From Streptomyces albireticuli (lineage in GTDB: Bacteria; Actinomycetota; Actinomycetes; Streptomycetales; Streptomycetaceae): a stretch of DNA of 64,000 nucleotides. The stretch is taken from assembly GCF_021228125.1 (NCBI RefSeq), contig NZ_JAJQQS010000006.1, positions 372,001 through 436,000 on the forward strand, written 5' to 3'. The notes below the pieces were generated by a model. That model had not been told where the DNA came from. It did no database searches and was given only the letters and a program-made list of their open reading frames with translations. Positions 33,079 to 44,768 of this stretch are shown piece after piece. Position 1 is the first letter of the stretch. Each line of letters begins with the position of its first letter. The translations under genes and the position numbers were made by a program.

Positions 33079-34335
33079 CTACCCGCCCCGCGCCTCCGTC
33101 GACGCCCCCGCCAACGCCCCTCTCGGCGACCCCGCCGACGAACCCGCCGACGAACCCGTCTTCATCCCCGTCAACGACCGCCTCAGCAGCGGCGTCAGCC
33201 GCCGTTCCACCTGCCGGTGCAGCAGCCACGCCAGCCCCAGCATCAGCACGATCGTCAGCGGGAACGTCACGGCCGAGGGGATCCCCAGCCCCCGGTGCAG
33301 CCCGCCGATCACCACCCATCCCAGGTGCTCGTGCACCAGGTAGAAGGGGTACGTCAGCGCGCCCGCGACCGTCAGCCAGCGCCAGTTCGCCCAGCGCAGC
33401 TTCCCCGTGGCGATCAGCGCCACCGCCGCGTAGCCGACGGCGATCACGGCGACGATGACGTACTGCGAGCGGTACGAGAAGTACTGCGCGCCCGGCGGAT
33501 GCCACAGCCCGGCCACCGCGTAGTGCTGCCCCACCAGGAAGCTCACCCCCACGATGCCCCAGGACAGGGCGTCGTGGCCGAAGCGGTGGATCAGATAGAG
33601 GCCGATGCCGCCGATGAAGTACGAGGAGTACTCCGGCATCACCACCACCCGCAGGAACTCCACGTGCGAGGCGGTGGTCACCACCGTCGCCAGGGTCCAC
33701 ACCGCGCAGAAGAGCACCACCCGGCGGCGGGTCGCGCCCGGCAGCACGACGAACAGCGCGAAGAGCGCGTAGAAACGCAGCTCAGCCCAGAGGGTCCAGC
33801 ACACGCCCAGCACCCGCTGCGCCCCGACCGGTTGCTGAAGCATCGTCAGGTTCACCAGGGTGTCGCTGAAGGACACCGTCCGGTACGTCACCCAGGGCAG
33901 CGCGAAAGCCAGCGTGACGAGCGCGATCGCCGCCCAGTAGGCGGGGTAGAGGCGGGCCACGCGGGAGGCGAAGAAGGAGCGCAGCGGGCGCCCCCAGCCG
34001 CTCATGCAGATCACGAAGCCGCTGATGACGAAGAAGATCTCGACCCCGAGGCAGCCGTAGGCGAAGGCCCCGGACAGCGTGGGGAACTCCCTCCGCGGCG
34101 AGGCGCCCCACGCCTGGCCGATCTCGCCGCCCCGGCCGCCGTAGTGGTAAAGCGCCACCATCAGGGCGGCGATCAGCCGCAGCCCGTCCAGCGCGCGCAG
34201 CCGCCCGCCGGAGCCCTTCCCGTCGGCCCGCCCGCCGCCGCCCCCCTTGCGCGGGGCCCCGGACGGTACGAGCGGTGGGGCGGCCGTGAGGGACGAGGCA
34301 GACGGGGCGGCGCCGGGCACGGGAGGTGCGGTCAT
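33079..34335 (-). CDS. Membrane acyltransferase (OafA/YrhL, acyltransferase 3 family)
   Basis: 418 residues, about ten hydrophobic helices. Family motifs are present: LRALDGLRLIAALMVALYHY, GCLGVEIFFVISGFVI, FFASRVARLYPAYW and FYLVHEHLG. Such enzymes O-acylate surface sugars in the membrane. It overlaps the polysialyltransferase-like gene by 4 bp (ATGA), so it is coupled to the nonulosonate locus and may acylate the wall polymer. The C-terminal 40 residues are Ser/Gly/Ala-rich. Confidence 0.9.
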   Translation of the reverse strand: MTAPPVPGAAPSASSLTAAPPLVPSGAPRKGGGGGRADGKGSGGRLRALDGLRLIAALMVALYHYGGRGGEIGQAWGASPRREFPTLSGAFAYGCLGVEIFFVISGFVICMSGWGRPLRSFFASRVARLYPAYWAAIALVTLAFALPWVTYRTVSFSDTLVNLTMLQQPVGAQRVLGVCWTLWAELRFYALFALFVVLPGATRRRVVLFCAVWTLATVVTTASHVEFLRVVVMPEYSSYFIGGIGLYLIHRFGHDALSWGIVGVSFLVGQHYAVAGLWHPPGAQYFSYRSQYVIVAVIAVGYAAVALIATGKLRWANWRWLTVAGALTYPFYLVHEHLGWVVIGGLHRGLGIPSAVTFPLTIVLMLGLAWLLHRQVERRLTPLLRRSLTGMKTGSSAGSSAGSPRGALAGASTEARGG

Positions 34336-35984
34336 GTGGTCACCTTCGGTTTCGCCGGTGCCGTCGGCTTCACCGGCTGCTGCCCCTGCTTACTCTGCTT
34401 GCTCTGCTTTCCCGCGCTCCCCGCCAGCCGTCGCCGTACGGCGCGGGCCCGGCGGGCCACCTTCCGCACGGCCGGGTTGCGAGGGAGGAAGGCGAGGGGA
34501 GCGGGAAGCGCCCCGGGGAGCGCGAGGGCCGTGAGGCGCCGGCGCTTGAAGTAGCGGCGGGTGCGTTCGTCGAGGTGGGCCGCCAGATAGCGTTCGGCGG
34601 TCGGCCGCAGGGACGGCAGGACCTGTGGCTGCATCGCGAATCCGACGGCCGCGAGCAGCCCGGCGAGCTCCTCACCGGCCGGACCCCGCGCCTCCGACTC
34701 CCCGGCCACGTCCGTCACTTCGCCACCGGCCGCGGATACGCCCCGGTCGCCGTCCGCGTCGGCAGCCTTTCCAGCGGCCGCTCCGGTAGCCCGGTCGTCG
34801 GCTTGACCGACGGCCCGGCCGCCCGTTCCGTCGTCCGCGTCACCGTCCACCCCGCCGTCCACCCCGCCGTCCTCAAGACCGGGCAGCAACGCGTCCACGA
34901 GCGTCACCGGCACCCGGTTGCTGTTCTGGTACGGGCTGAGCCGCTCCAGCAGCAGGTCGGTCCCGGTCCGCGCGACCCGCAGCCCGTAGAAGGCGCGGGC
35001 CGTGAGCAACGCCGTCGAGAAGCAGCCCACGACCAGCGCAGGGCGGATCCGCTGGTAGACCACCTCGGCCAGCATCGGCGTGTCCAGCACCGTCAGGTCC
35101 GCGCCGAGCCGGCCGGCCTCCTCCTCCAGCGCCCGCGACCAGCGGGCCGGGGCCGCCGGGTGCGGCTTGAAGACCAGCGCGCGGTGGCCGCGCGCCACCG
35201 CGCCGCGCAGCATCCGCACGTGCAGCCGCTCCTCCTCCTCGGGCGTGAGGATGTCGAGCGCCGACAGGTACTGCCCGAGCAGCAGCGCGGCGCCCTCGGG
35301 TGCGGTGACCGGCGGCGTGGCGTCGGCGAGTTCGGCCAGCACCTTCGTGAACGCCTCGGTCGGTACGAGCTCCGCCGGCACCCCGAACTCGCTGAGCAGC
35401 AGCGGCCGCAGCCCCGGCACCAGGTCCAGGTGGAGCAGCCGCCGCACCCGGGTGCCGACCAGCGGATCGAGCTTGTTGCGCGTCGGTCCGTAGCTCATCA
35501 GCCCGTCGGCGTAGACCTCCAGAGGTGCGTCCGGGAAGCACAGGGCGACCGCGTGCGCCGGGCTGACCTGGAGGGACTCCACGATCAGCTCGACCGGCCC
35601 GGCGCCGAGCCCCCAGAGCAGCCGCAGGTGGCGCTCCCACAGGGGCGCGTCGTCCGGGCGGGGCGACCAGCCGCTCGGGTGGAAGGGCCGGATCGTCTCG
35701 TTCCACGAGAGGACCTCGTCGAAGCGGGTGCGCAGCGGTGCGAAACCGGGCGCCTCGTCGAGGGCGGGCGTGGTCTCCGGGACCGCGGCGGTGTTGGCGA
35801 CGAGCAGCAGCCGGCGGTCGGCGGGGGAGAAGCACCCGGTGTCCAGGGCGGCGGCGAGCGTCGCGGCGCCGTAGAGCGTCGAGGCGAGGAAGATCTGGGT
35901 GCGGGTGCCGTCCCCGGCCATGGGGGTGCCGTCCCCAGTCATGTGGGTGCTGCTCCCGGTCACGCGGGTGCTGTCCACGGTCAT
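34332..35984 (-). CDS. Polysialyltransferase-like glycosyltransferase
   Basis: 550 residues. Segments match the alpha-2,8-polysialyltransferase-like family of bacterial capsule loci: TQIFLASTLYGAATLAAALD, VEVY-type LEVYADGLMSYGPTRNKLD, LLGQYLSALDILTPEEE, ALVFKPHPAAP and VGCFSTALLTARAFYG. It is thus likely to add a nonulosonic acid (Neu5Ac- or Kdn-like) to a polymer. Two low-complexity pieces stand out: a repeated TGDGT-type N-terminus and an Asp/Gly-rich insert of about 75 residues after LLPGLED. ATG 35984 overlaps the GT2 stop (ATGA). Confidence 0.75.
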   Translation of the reverse strand: MTVDSTRVTGSSTHMTGDGTPMAGDGTRTQIFLASTLYGAATLAAALDTGCFSPADRRLLLVANTAAVPETTPALDEAPGFAPLRTRFDEVLSWNETIRPFHPSGWSPRPDDAPLWERHLRLLWGLGAGPVELIVESLQVSPAHAVALCFPDAPLEVYADGLMSYGPTRNKLDPLVGTRVRRLLHLDLVPGLRPLLLSEFGVPAELVPTEAFTKVLAELADATPPVTAPEGAALLLGQYLSALDILTPEEEERLHVRMLRGAVARGHRALVFKPHPAAPARWSRALEEEAGRLGADLTVLDTPMLAEVVYQRIRPALVVGCFSTALLTARAFYGLRVARTGTDLLLERLSPYQNSNRVPVTLVDALLPGLEDGGVDGGVDGDADDGTGGRAVGQADDRATGAAAGKAADADGDRGVSAAGGEVTDVAGESEARGPAGEELAGLLAAVGFAMQPQVLPSLRPTAERYLAAHLDERTRRYFKRRRLTALALPGALPAPLAFLPRNPAVRKVARRARAVRRRLAGSAGKQSKQSKQGQQPVKPTAPAKPKVTT

Positions 35985-37087
35985 CGGACGGCCCCGCTCT
36001 CGCGCCCGGCGTCCGGACGCCCGGTGTCCGGGCGCCCGGTGTCCGGGCGCGTGGTGTCCGAACACCCGGCATCCGAACCCCTGACGTTCGAACCCCCGGT
36101 GTGCGCGCGGACGGCGCTCCCGTGCCCGAGCGCGGGCCTGCGGCGGAGTCTGCGCAGCCGGGCCGCGCGGTCGTGATCCATGGAATTCAACGCGTCCTTG
36201 AGCGGTTCCGCCGGCATCCGCCGCAGCGCGGACGCACTCATCGAACGCAGTGTGCGCGCCACCGCGGGTTCGAATCTTTCGACGGAAGAGAGATGGTGGG
36301 AAATGATCGCGCAATAGGTGCGGACGGCCTTCGGAAGAAGAGCGTCCGCGTCCTTGTCCCGAGCGGTCTCCTCGATTACCTGATCGAATGCGCGAATGAA
36401 ATCGAGTTGGCGTACGTCGCCGATCTGTGTGAGCGAGGTGGCCACTCCGCGCCGGTAGAAGACACCGAGCAGCCCGGCCACCGCGAACGTCCGCGCCTCG
36501 CGGTGCAACCGCCAGATCCACGGCCGGTCCTCGGCGGTGCGCAGACCGTCCGTGAAATGCAGCAGCCCCTCTTCGAGCAGCCGCCGGTGGTAGACGCCGG
36601 CCCACGCGTAGGGGTAGTCGACGGACGTGGATCGCTCGGCGGGCAGGATCGCGCTCCGCGGGTCGAGCACCACCCCGCGCCGGCCCTCCGGCGCCCGGTG
36701 CACGGTCCGTGCGCGGCCCGTGCACTGCACATGGTCGGTGCGGACGAAATCGACCGCCAACTCATCGATCACCGCGAGAAGTCGGCCGTAATGGCCGGGC
36801 GCCAGCCAGTCGTCGCCGTCGAGGAAGGTGACGTACTCGCCGCGCGCCGCGTCCAGCCCGGTGTTGCGGGCCGTGGCGAGACCGCCGTTCACGGCGTGCC
36901 GGAGGACCACGGCGCCCGGCAGTTCGCGCCCGGCGCGCTCCAGCAGCGCCGGAGTGCCGTCGGTCGAACAGTCGTCGACGAGAATGAATTCGAAATCCTC
37001 ACGCGCGTTCGCACGCAGGCTTCTCAGCGTGTCGGGCGCGAAAGTCTGCACATTGAAGAACGGCACGATGACGGAGAGCTTGACCAC
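35981..37087 (-). CDS. Family 2 glycosyltransferase
   Basis: 368 residues. The GT-A fold starts at KLSVIVPFFNVQTFAPDTLRS; FILVDDCSTDG and the DxD metal site in VTFLDGDDWLAPGHY follow, with acceptor region GVYHRRLLEEG and RTAEDRPWIWRLH. It transfers a sugar from a nucleotide donor, probably at the cytoplasmic face. GTG 37087 has AAGG 8 bases upstream. The last 45 residues are a degenerate RPDTGRPDTG-type repeat. First gene of a three-gene operon with the polysialyltransferase-like and acyltransferase genes. Confidence 0.9.
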   Translation of the reverse strand: MVKLSVIVPFFNVQTFAPDTLRSLRANAREDFEFILVDDCSTDGTPALLERAGRELPGAVVLRHAVNGGLATARNTGLDAARGEYVTFLDGDDWLAPGHYGRLLAVIDELAVDFVRTDHVQCTGRARTVHRAPEGRRGVVLDPRSAILPAERSTSVDYPYAWAGVYHRRLLEEGLLHFTDGLRTAEDRPWIWRLHREARTFAVAGLLGVFYRRGVATSLTQIGDVRQLDFIRAFDQVIEETARDKDADALLPKAVRTYCAIISHHLSSVERFEPAVARTLRSMSASALRRMPAEPLKDALNSMDHDRAARLRRLRRRPALGHGSAVRAHTGGSNVRGSDAGCSDTTRPDTGRPDTGRPDAGRESGAVR

Positions 37088-37274
37088 TCCTGCGACCTTA
37101 GGCGGCCCGCCGCCATTCCCCCTGACGGAGGGTGGAAGGGCAGGTGAACGAAGCGCGGCGGAACAATGAACCGGGCGCTGCGCCGGGCCGATTCGCCGAT
37201 CGTCGGTGAGCTGTTTACCGGTTGTTGTACTCATGTTGGGCAACGAAACGGAATGGATTCCTATCGTCGGCGAC

Positions 37275-38737
37275 GTGCCCTCACGTACTGACCGTTCGTC
37301 GTCCTCGCCGCCGCGGATCGCCGTGCTCGCCGATTCCGACACCCGGTGGAAATGGGGCGCGCTCACGGCGCACCGCCTCGCCCCGGGCGCCGCTCTCGAC
37401 GGCAGACTGCTGAGGGGGCGCGCGACCCCGACGGGCCGCCAGCTGGCCGAGGTCGGCGTACGGGCGGAGACCCTCCGCGAGGTCACGGCCGCCGAGTTCG
37501 TCGGCGACGCCGACCGGTCGCGGTACGACGTCCTCGTGCTGGCCTGCGTCGGCGGCGCCGTCCAAGCCGTGCTGCACGGCCTCGCCCACGCCTGGGGGGC
37601 CGCGCCCGTCCGGCCCGTCGTCGTCACCGGCTACGTCGGAGTCGTCTACGAGAAGCTCGCCGACGGTCTCCTCCTGCGCCACGGCGCGGACGTCGTCCTC
37701 GCCAACTCCCCTGAGGACGCGGACCGGTTCCGCGCCGTCTACGAAGGGGTGGGCGCCCCCGCCGGCTCCGTCACGGAATGGGCGCTGCCCTTTCTCGGCG
37801 ACCCTGCTGAGGCAGGAGGGGGCAGGGAGGGGAGCAGAGCCGGAAGCGGTTCAGATAGCTCAGGTAGCCCAGGTGTCCCAAGTGGCTCAAGTGGCTCAAG
37901 TGATCGAACTGCTCCAAGTGGTCCGAGGGGTTCAAAGGACCTGAGCGATCAGAGTCGCCAACCCCACCCGTTCACCGTCGTGTTCGCCGCCCAGCCCTCC
38001 GTACCCGAACGCCGCGAGGACCGCGCGTACCTCCTGCGCCGCGCCGCCCAGCACGCCCGGCTGCACCCCGGCCGGGAGGTCCTCGTCAAGCTCCGCAGCA
38101 AGCCCGGTGAGCACACCACGCACATCGAGGAACTCCCGTACCAGAAACTCGCCGCCCGTCTTCCGGGTGGGCTACCACCCAACTGCCGTCTGGTGTACGG
38201 GCACATGGGCGAGGTCCTCGCCCGTACGGACCTGCTGGTGACGGTCAGCTCCACGGCCGCCCTGGAGTCCCTCCACCGCGGCATCCCCACCGCCGTCCTC
38301 ACCGACCTCGGCATCCGCGAGGCCCTCGGCAACCACCACTTCCTCGGCTCCGGGTGTCTCGCCTCCTGGGACCAGCTCGACGCCGGGCGGCTCCCGGAGC
38401 CCGACCCGGGCTGGAGCGCCCGGCAGGGTGTCGCCGCCGACGGGCCGTACGCCCACGGCACCGCCTTCGCCACCGCGCGCCGGCGCGTGGCCGAACTCGC
38501 CGCACGCCCCGTCCTTCCCCCGCTCGCCCCCTACTACACGGTCGCCACCGCGCCCGGCTACCTCCCCGCCGTCCTCGCCCGCCACGGCCTCGACCCCACG
38601 GGCCGCCCTCTGCCCGGCCGGAGCCGGGAGACCGGTGAGCCCGGCGCCCTGCGACGGGCGGTCCGCGAGGCCGCGCGCGGCGCCTACCGCCACGGCGTCC
38701 AGCGCGTCGCCCCCGTCATCCGCCGCCTGGGGGAGCT

Positions 38738-38741
<4 letters not shown>
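37275..38741 (+). CDS. DUF6716-type putative glycosyltransferase
   Basis: About 488 residues. It starts RIAVLADSDTRWKWGALTAHRL, typical of a Streptomyces family found beside NeuA/NeuB genes, and contains VTVSSTAALESLHRGIPTAV, a nucleotide-sugar binding loop of GT-B enzymes. Ser/Gly-rich residues of about 50 (SGSDSSGSPGVPSG) from a 9-bp repeat split the protein between FLGDPAEAG and HPFTVVFAAQ. GTG 37275, ATG 37233 and GTG 37206 are possible starts; none has a clear ribosome site. Its stop overlaps the NeuA-HAD gene (GTGA). Divergent from the GT2 operon. Confidence 0.75.
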
Positions 38742-40633
<1,892 letters not shown>

Positions 40634-40638
40634 ACCCG

Positions 40639-40727
40639 TGAGGCTCTTGAGGCTTCAGAGGCCCATAAGGCCCATAAGGCCCATGCGACCCATGAGGCTC
40701 ATAAGGCCCATGCGACCCATGAGGCCG
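40639..40727 (+). repeat. 9-bp tandem repeat between neuA- and neuB-type genes
   Basis: Units AGGCCCATA / AGGCCCATG / CGACCCATG are repeated about nine times in the 230-bp gap, which otherwise contains only a C-rich stretch leading to the neuB-type ribosome site (AAGGAAC). Confidence 0.9.
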
Positions 40728-40863
40728 TGATGTCTCCAAGGCCCACTGAGCCCCTCCGAGACCCTGCCGCCGCCCGCTCCGACCGGACAGCCCCGCCCGC
40801 CGCCTTCCCCCCTCCACCCTCGCCCGTTCAGCCCCGCCCACCGCGACCTAAGGAACACCCCAT

Positions 40864-41790
40864 ATGAGCCCCGCCCTGCGCACCCGCCCCCTCGGCCGCA
40901 AGACCGCCGGACCCGGCCACCCCGTCTACATCACCGGTGAGATCGGCATCAACCACAACGGCGACCTCGACAAGGCCCTCGCACTCATCGACGCCGCCGC
41001 CGACGCCGGCTGCGACGCCGTGAAGTTCCAGAAGCGCACCCCCGAGATCTGCACCCCCCGTGACCAGTGGGACATCGAGCGCGACACGCCGTGGGGCCGG
41101 ATGACCTACATCGACTACCGCCACCGGGTGGAATTCGGCGAGGACGAGTACCGCAGCATCGACGCGTACTGCCGGGAGCGCGGGATCGCCTGGTTCGCCT
41201 CGCCCTGGGACACCGAGGCCGTCGCCTTCCTGGAGAAGTTCGACGTCCCGGCCCACAAGGTCGCCTCCGCCTCGCTCACGGACGACGAGCTGCTGCGCAC
41301 CCTGCGCGCCACCGGCCGCACCGTCATCCTGTCGACCGGCATGTCGACGCCCCAGCAGATCCGCCACGCCGTCGAGGTGCTCGGCAGCGAGAACATCCTG
41401 CTCTGTCACGCCACGTCCACGTACCCCGCCAAGGCCGCCGAGCTCAACCTCCGGGTGATCCACACCCTCCAGGCGGAGTACCCCAACGTCCCGATCGGCT
41501 ACTCCGGCCACGAGACGGGTCTCCAGACCACCCTCGCCGCCGTCGCCCTCGGCGCCACCTTCGTCGAGCGGCACATCACCCTCGACCGCGCCATGTGGGG
41601 CTCCGACCAGGCCGCCTCCGTCGAGCCCGGCGGGCTCCAGCGGCTCGTCCGCGACATCCGGGTGGTCGAGGAGTCGCTGGGCGACGGCGTGAAGAAGGTC
41701 TACGAGAGCGAGCTCGGCCCGATGCGCAAGCTGCGCCGCGTCCCGGGCGTCGTCGCCCAGGCCGGCCACCGCGAACCCGCAACGGTGTGA
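40864..41790 (+). CDS. NeuB-type nonulosonate synthase lacking the SAF domain
   Basis: 308 residues forming a complete TIM barrel: ITGEIGINHNGDLDKALALI, DAVKFQKRTPE, WFASPWDTEAV, KVASASLTDDELL, STGMSTPQQI, PIGYSGHETG and ERHITLDRAMWG. The enzyme condenses phosphoenolpyruvate with an N-acyl-mannosamine or a mannose phosphate. Usual NeuB proteins continue for about 60 residues into an antifreeze-like SAF domain; this one stops after RKLRRVPGVV. Together with the HAD fusion upstream, Kdn-9-phosphate or a related acid is a likely product. Followed by an overlapping gene (GTG 41787). Confidence 0.9.
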   Translation: MSPALRTRPLGRKTAGPGHPVYITGEIGINHNGDLDKALALIDAAADAGCDAVKFQKRTPEICTPRDQWDIERDTPWGRMTYIDYRHRVEFGEDEYRSIDAYCRERGIAWFASPWDTEAVAFLEKFDVPAHKVASASLTDDELLRTLRATGRTVILSTGMSTPQQIRHAVEVLGSENILLCHATSTYPAKAAELNLRVIHTLQAEYPNVPIGYSGHETGLQTTLAAVALGATFVERHITLDRAMWGSDQAASVEPGGLQRLVRDIRVVEESLGDGVKKVYESELGPMRKLRRVPGVVAQAGHREPATV

Positions 41791-43277
41791 CGGGCACCCC
41801 CGTGGCACCGCCGGAAGGCCCACCACCACAGGACGGACCGTCGTCCGAAGCCCTGTCGCCGGAAACCCTGCCCTCTGAAGCCCCCTCGCCCGAGGCCCCG
41901 CCGCCCGAAGCCTCATCCCCTGAAGCCTCATCCCCCGAAGCCTCATCCCCCGAAGGCCCGTCGCCCGGAGCCGCCGCCCACTCCCTGGCGTTCGTCGAGA
42001 GCCCCGTCCAGCTCCTGAACGTCCTCGAATGGGCGTATGCCACCGGCCGTTCGGGCTCGCCCCCGCCGCATCAGGCCCCACCGCCACCCCCACCCGCCTA
42101 CGGCTCCGCCCCGCCACCCCTGCGCGACGGCGTGCCCCGCCAACCGGACGGAGGACCGGACGGAGGACCGGACGGAGGACCGATCGGAGGACAGGACGGA
42201 GGTCCCGAAGCGGAACAGGGCAGGGAACCCACCACCCTCGACCCCCTCGACTCCCTCGACCCCCGCGACACCGGCCTCGTCATCGTCGTGCTCGCCCCGC
42301 ACGACCCGATGACACGCGGTCAGCTCCGCCGGATGGCCGAACTCGCCCGCGACCACGGCCACCGGCTGCGCTGGGAGGAGGCCCGGGGTGGGCCGGGCGC
42401 GCCGTTGCGGACCGTCGCCGGGCTCGCGGGCCCGCTGCGCCGGGCGCGCCGCGTCGTGATCGGGGACCCGTTCTCGCGCTATGTGCAGCTGCTGCTGCCG
42501 CTCACCCGCGCCCGCGAGCTGGTGGTCGTCGACGACGGCACCGCCACCATGGAGTTCGTCTCCCAACTCGCCCGGGGGGAACGCCTCGTACGGTGGCACC
42601 GGCGGGGCAGTCGAGGGGCGCGCGATCTGGCTTTCGCGCCGGTCTCTGCTTCAACGCGCCGTCGGTTGACGCCGAACACCCGCCGGAGCGTGACGGTGTT
42701 CACCGCGATGCCGGTCGAGGCCCCGCCGGGAGTGGATGTCGTCCGCAACGACTTCGCCTGGACCCGTGCGGCCTTCGGCCCGCCGAGGCTCACCCGGGGC
42801 ACCGATCTCGTCGGGACCTCGCTGGTCGAGACGGGTGTGGTGGACCCCGAGCGCTATCTGGCGGCGGTGGCCGGGCTGGCCCGGGCGTACGGCGCCACCC
42901 GCTACTTCGCCCACCGCCGTGAGAGCGCCGAGAAACTGCACCGGATCGGGGCAGGGCTGGGCCTGGAGGTCGTACGCCCCGAGCTGCCCCTGGAGCTGAT
43001 CGCCCGCCGCGGCCCCATAGGGCGCACGGTCCTCAGCTTCCCCTCGACCGTGGTGCACACGCTGCCCCTGGCACTGGCCGGTACGGGTGTGACCGTCGCG
43101 GTCTGCGACATCGACCCGGTGTGGCTCACGGAGCGGGCCTCGCCCCGGGCGGAGGGCTTCCTCTCCGAGGTGACGGACACCGCCTCGGATGTGCGGCGGC
43201 TTCCGGCCATGCCTCTGAGTGCCCCCTCGGCCGTAAATACTGGTCATACCCCTCGAGCCACCCATCCATGCGGCTGA
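41787..43277 (+). CDS. GT52-like (sialyltransferase-type) glycosyltransferase
   Basis: 496 residues. The first 65 are Pro/Ser/Glu repeats (EASSPEASSPEASSPEG). Then come SLAFVESPVQLLNVLEWAYA, GDPFSRYVQLLLPL, VVVDDGTATMEFV, YFAHRRESAEKL and FPSTVVHTLPLALA, which fit the family of bacterial sialyltransferases and polysaccharide-biosynthesis proteins (GT52-like). It probably moves a nonulosonic acid from CMP. A second low-complexity insert (about residues 90-155, with GGPDGGPDGGP) interrupts the N-terminal domain. The start overlaps the NeuB-type stop. Confidence 0.75.
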   Translation: MTGTPVAPPEGPPPQDGPSSEALSPETLPSEAPSPEAPPPEASSPEASSPEASSPEGPSPGAAAHSLAFVESPVQLLNVLEWAYATGRSGSPPPHQAPPPPPPAYGSAPPPLRDGVPRQPDGGPDGGPDGGPIGGQDGGPEAEQGREPTTLDPLDSLDPRDTGLVIVVLAPHDPMTRGQLRRMAELARDHGHRLRWEEARGGPGAPLRTVAGLAGPLRRARRVVIGDPFSRYVQLLLPLTRARELVVVDDGTATMEFVSQLARGERLVRWHRRGSRGARDLAFAPVSASTRRRLTPNTRRSVTVFTAMPVEAPPGVDVVRNDFAWTRAAFGPPRLTRGTDLVGTSLVETGVVDPERYLAAVAGLARAYGATRYFAHRRESAEKLHRIGAGLGLEVVRPELPLELIARRGPIGRTVLSFPSTVVHTLPLALAGTGVTVAVCDIDPVWLTERASPRAEGFLSEVTDTASDVRRLPAMPLSAPSAVNTGHTPRATHPCG

Positions 43278-43330
43278 ACTTTTCTTGATCTGGGGGCAGT
43301 TGCCGGGTCGGGGGCTTTACCCTTCAGTGC

Positions 43331-44602
43331 GTGAACCATCTGATGCCTTTGGACGCCGAACCCGACACCGCCGACGGTGAGCTCCCCGGAGAGCTCCCCT
43401 CCGTACTGCGCGCCGAACTCATCGCGTTCCGCCGGGACTTGCACATGCACCCCGAGCTCGGAAACCGTGAGTTCCGCACCACCGCGGCGGTCAAAGCGAG
43501 GCTGGAGAAGGCGGGGCTCACCCCCCGCACCCTCTCCACCGGCACCGGGCTCTTCTGTGACATCGGCCGGGACACCGCGCGGGAGACGGCCGGCCGGGTC
43601 GCCGGGCAGCACGGCATCGCGGCCCGGGGCATCCTCGCCCTCCGCGCGGACCTCGACGCGCTGCCCATCCCGGACACCAAGACGGTTCCGTACCGCTCGA
43701 CCGTCCCCAGGATGGCCCACGCCTGCGGCCACGACGTGCACACCACCGTCGTCCTCGGCGCTGGCCTCGTTCTCGCCCGGCTGGCCGAGCAGGGCCTGCT
43801 GCCCCGCCCGGTCCGGCTGATCTTCCAGCCCGCCGAGGAGGTGCTGCCCGGCGGCGCGCTCGACGCCATCGAGGCGGGCGCGCTGGACGGCGTGGGCCGG
43901 ATCCTCGCGGTGCACTGCGACCCCAAGGTCGAGGTCGGCCGCCTCGGGCTGAAGCACGGCCCGATCACCTCCGCGTGCGACCGGCTGGAGGTCTCCCTGG
44001 ACGGCCCCGGCGGCCACACCGCGCGCCCCCACTTCACCACCGACCTGGTGACGGCCGCGGCCCGGGTGGCCACCGACGTGCCGGCGGTGCTGGCCCGCCG
44101 GGTCGACGCCCGCTCGGGGATGTCCGTCACCTGGGGCCGGATGGAGACCGGCCACGCCCCCAACGTCATCCCGCAGCACGCCGAGCTGTCCGGCACCGTC
44201 CGCTGCCTGGACCTGCACGCCTGGCGGGACGCGCCCGACCTGGTGCACGCCGCGATCGACGAGATCGCCGCGCTGCACGGCGCGAAGTCGGAGATCAACT
44301 ACGTCCGGGGCGTCCCCCCGGTGGTCAACGACCCGGAGGTGACGGAGCTGCTCCGGAGCGCCATGACGGCACGTCGCGGACCGCACTCGGTCGAGGACAC
44401 CGAGCAGAGCCTCGGCGGGGAGGACTTCTCCTGGTACCTGGAGCACGTGCCCGGCGCGATGGCCCGGCTCGGGGTGCGGCCGGTCGGCGACAACACCCGG
44501 CGTGACCTGCATTCCGGTGATTTCGATGTGGACGAGGGGGCCATCCAGGCCGGGGTGGAGCTCTTCACCGCGGCCGCCCTGCTGGACGCCCGGTCGGTGT
44601 AG
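43331..44602 (+). CDS. M20-family metallo-amidohydrolase
   Basis: 423 residues. AbgB/HipO-type features: RRDLHMHPELGNREF, metal ligands in MAHACGHDVHT and QPAEEVLPGGA, the lid region LDGPGGHTARPHF, and LGGEDFSWYLEHVPG. It hydrolyses an N-acyl amino acid or related amide, probably in the cytoplasm (no signal peptide). GTG 43331 starts it. Its position in front of the nucleoside transporter is conserved in Streptomyces as I recall, but no functional link is evident. Confidence 0.92.
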   Translation: MNHLMPLDAEPDTADGELPGELPSVLRAELIAFRRDLHMHPELGNREFRTTAAVKARLEKAGLTPRTLSTGTGLFCDIGRDTARETAGRVAGQHGIAARGILALRADLDALPIPDTKTVPYRSTVPRMAHACGHDVHTTVVLGAGLVLARLAEQGLLPRPVRLIFQPAEEVLPGGALDAIEAGALDGVGRILAVHCDPKVEVGRLGLKHGPITSACDRLEVSLDGPGGHTARPHFTTDLVTAAARVATDVPAVLARRVDARSGMSVTWGRMETGHAPNVIPQHAELSGTVRCLDLHAWRDAPDLVHAAIDEIAALHGAKSEINYVRGVPPVVNDPEVTELLRSAMTARRGPHSVEDTEQSLGGEDFSWYLEHVPGAMARLGVRPVGDNTRRDLHSGDFDVDEGAIQAGVELFTAAALLDARSV

Positions 44603-44702
44603 CTGACACCTACACAGTCGGCGTCGCCAATCCGGACGCATTCGGGTCAAGGATGGTTCGCGACGATCCGATAACGGCTTCGAACTACCCCTTTTCTCTC
44701 CA

Positions 44703-44719
44703 TCTACGCGCGTTACGAT
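44703..44719 (+). promoter_or_regulatory. Promoter/operator element before the BMP gene
   Basis: TCTACGCGCGTTACGAT, 50 bases before the BMP start, contains CTACGCGCGT, shared with the palindrome at 45903, and a possible -10 (TACGAT). It probably sets nucleoside-responsive control. Confidence 0.45.
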
Positions 44720-44768
44720 TCCCGCGAACCAGCGCCGACGGAGGCGCTTCGAGTGAAGGGGCCCCTTC

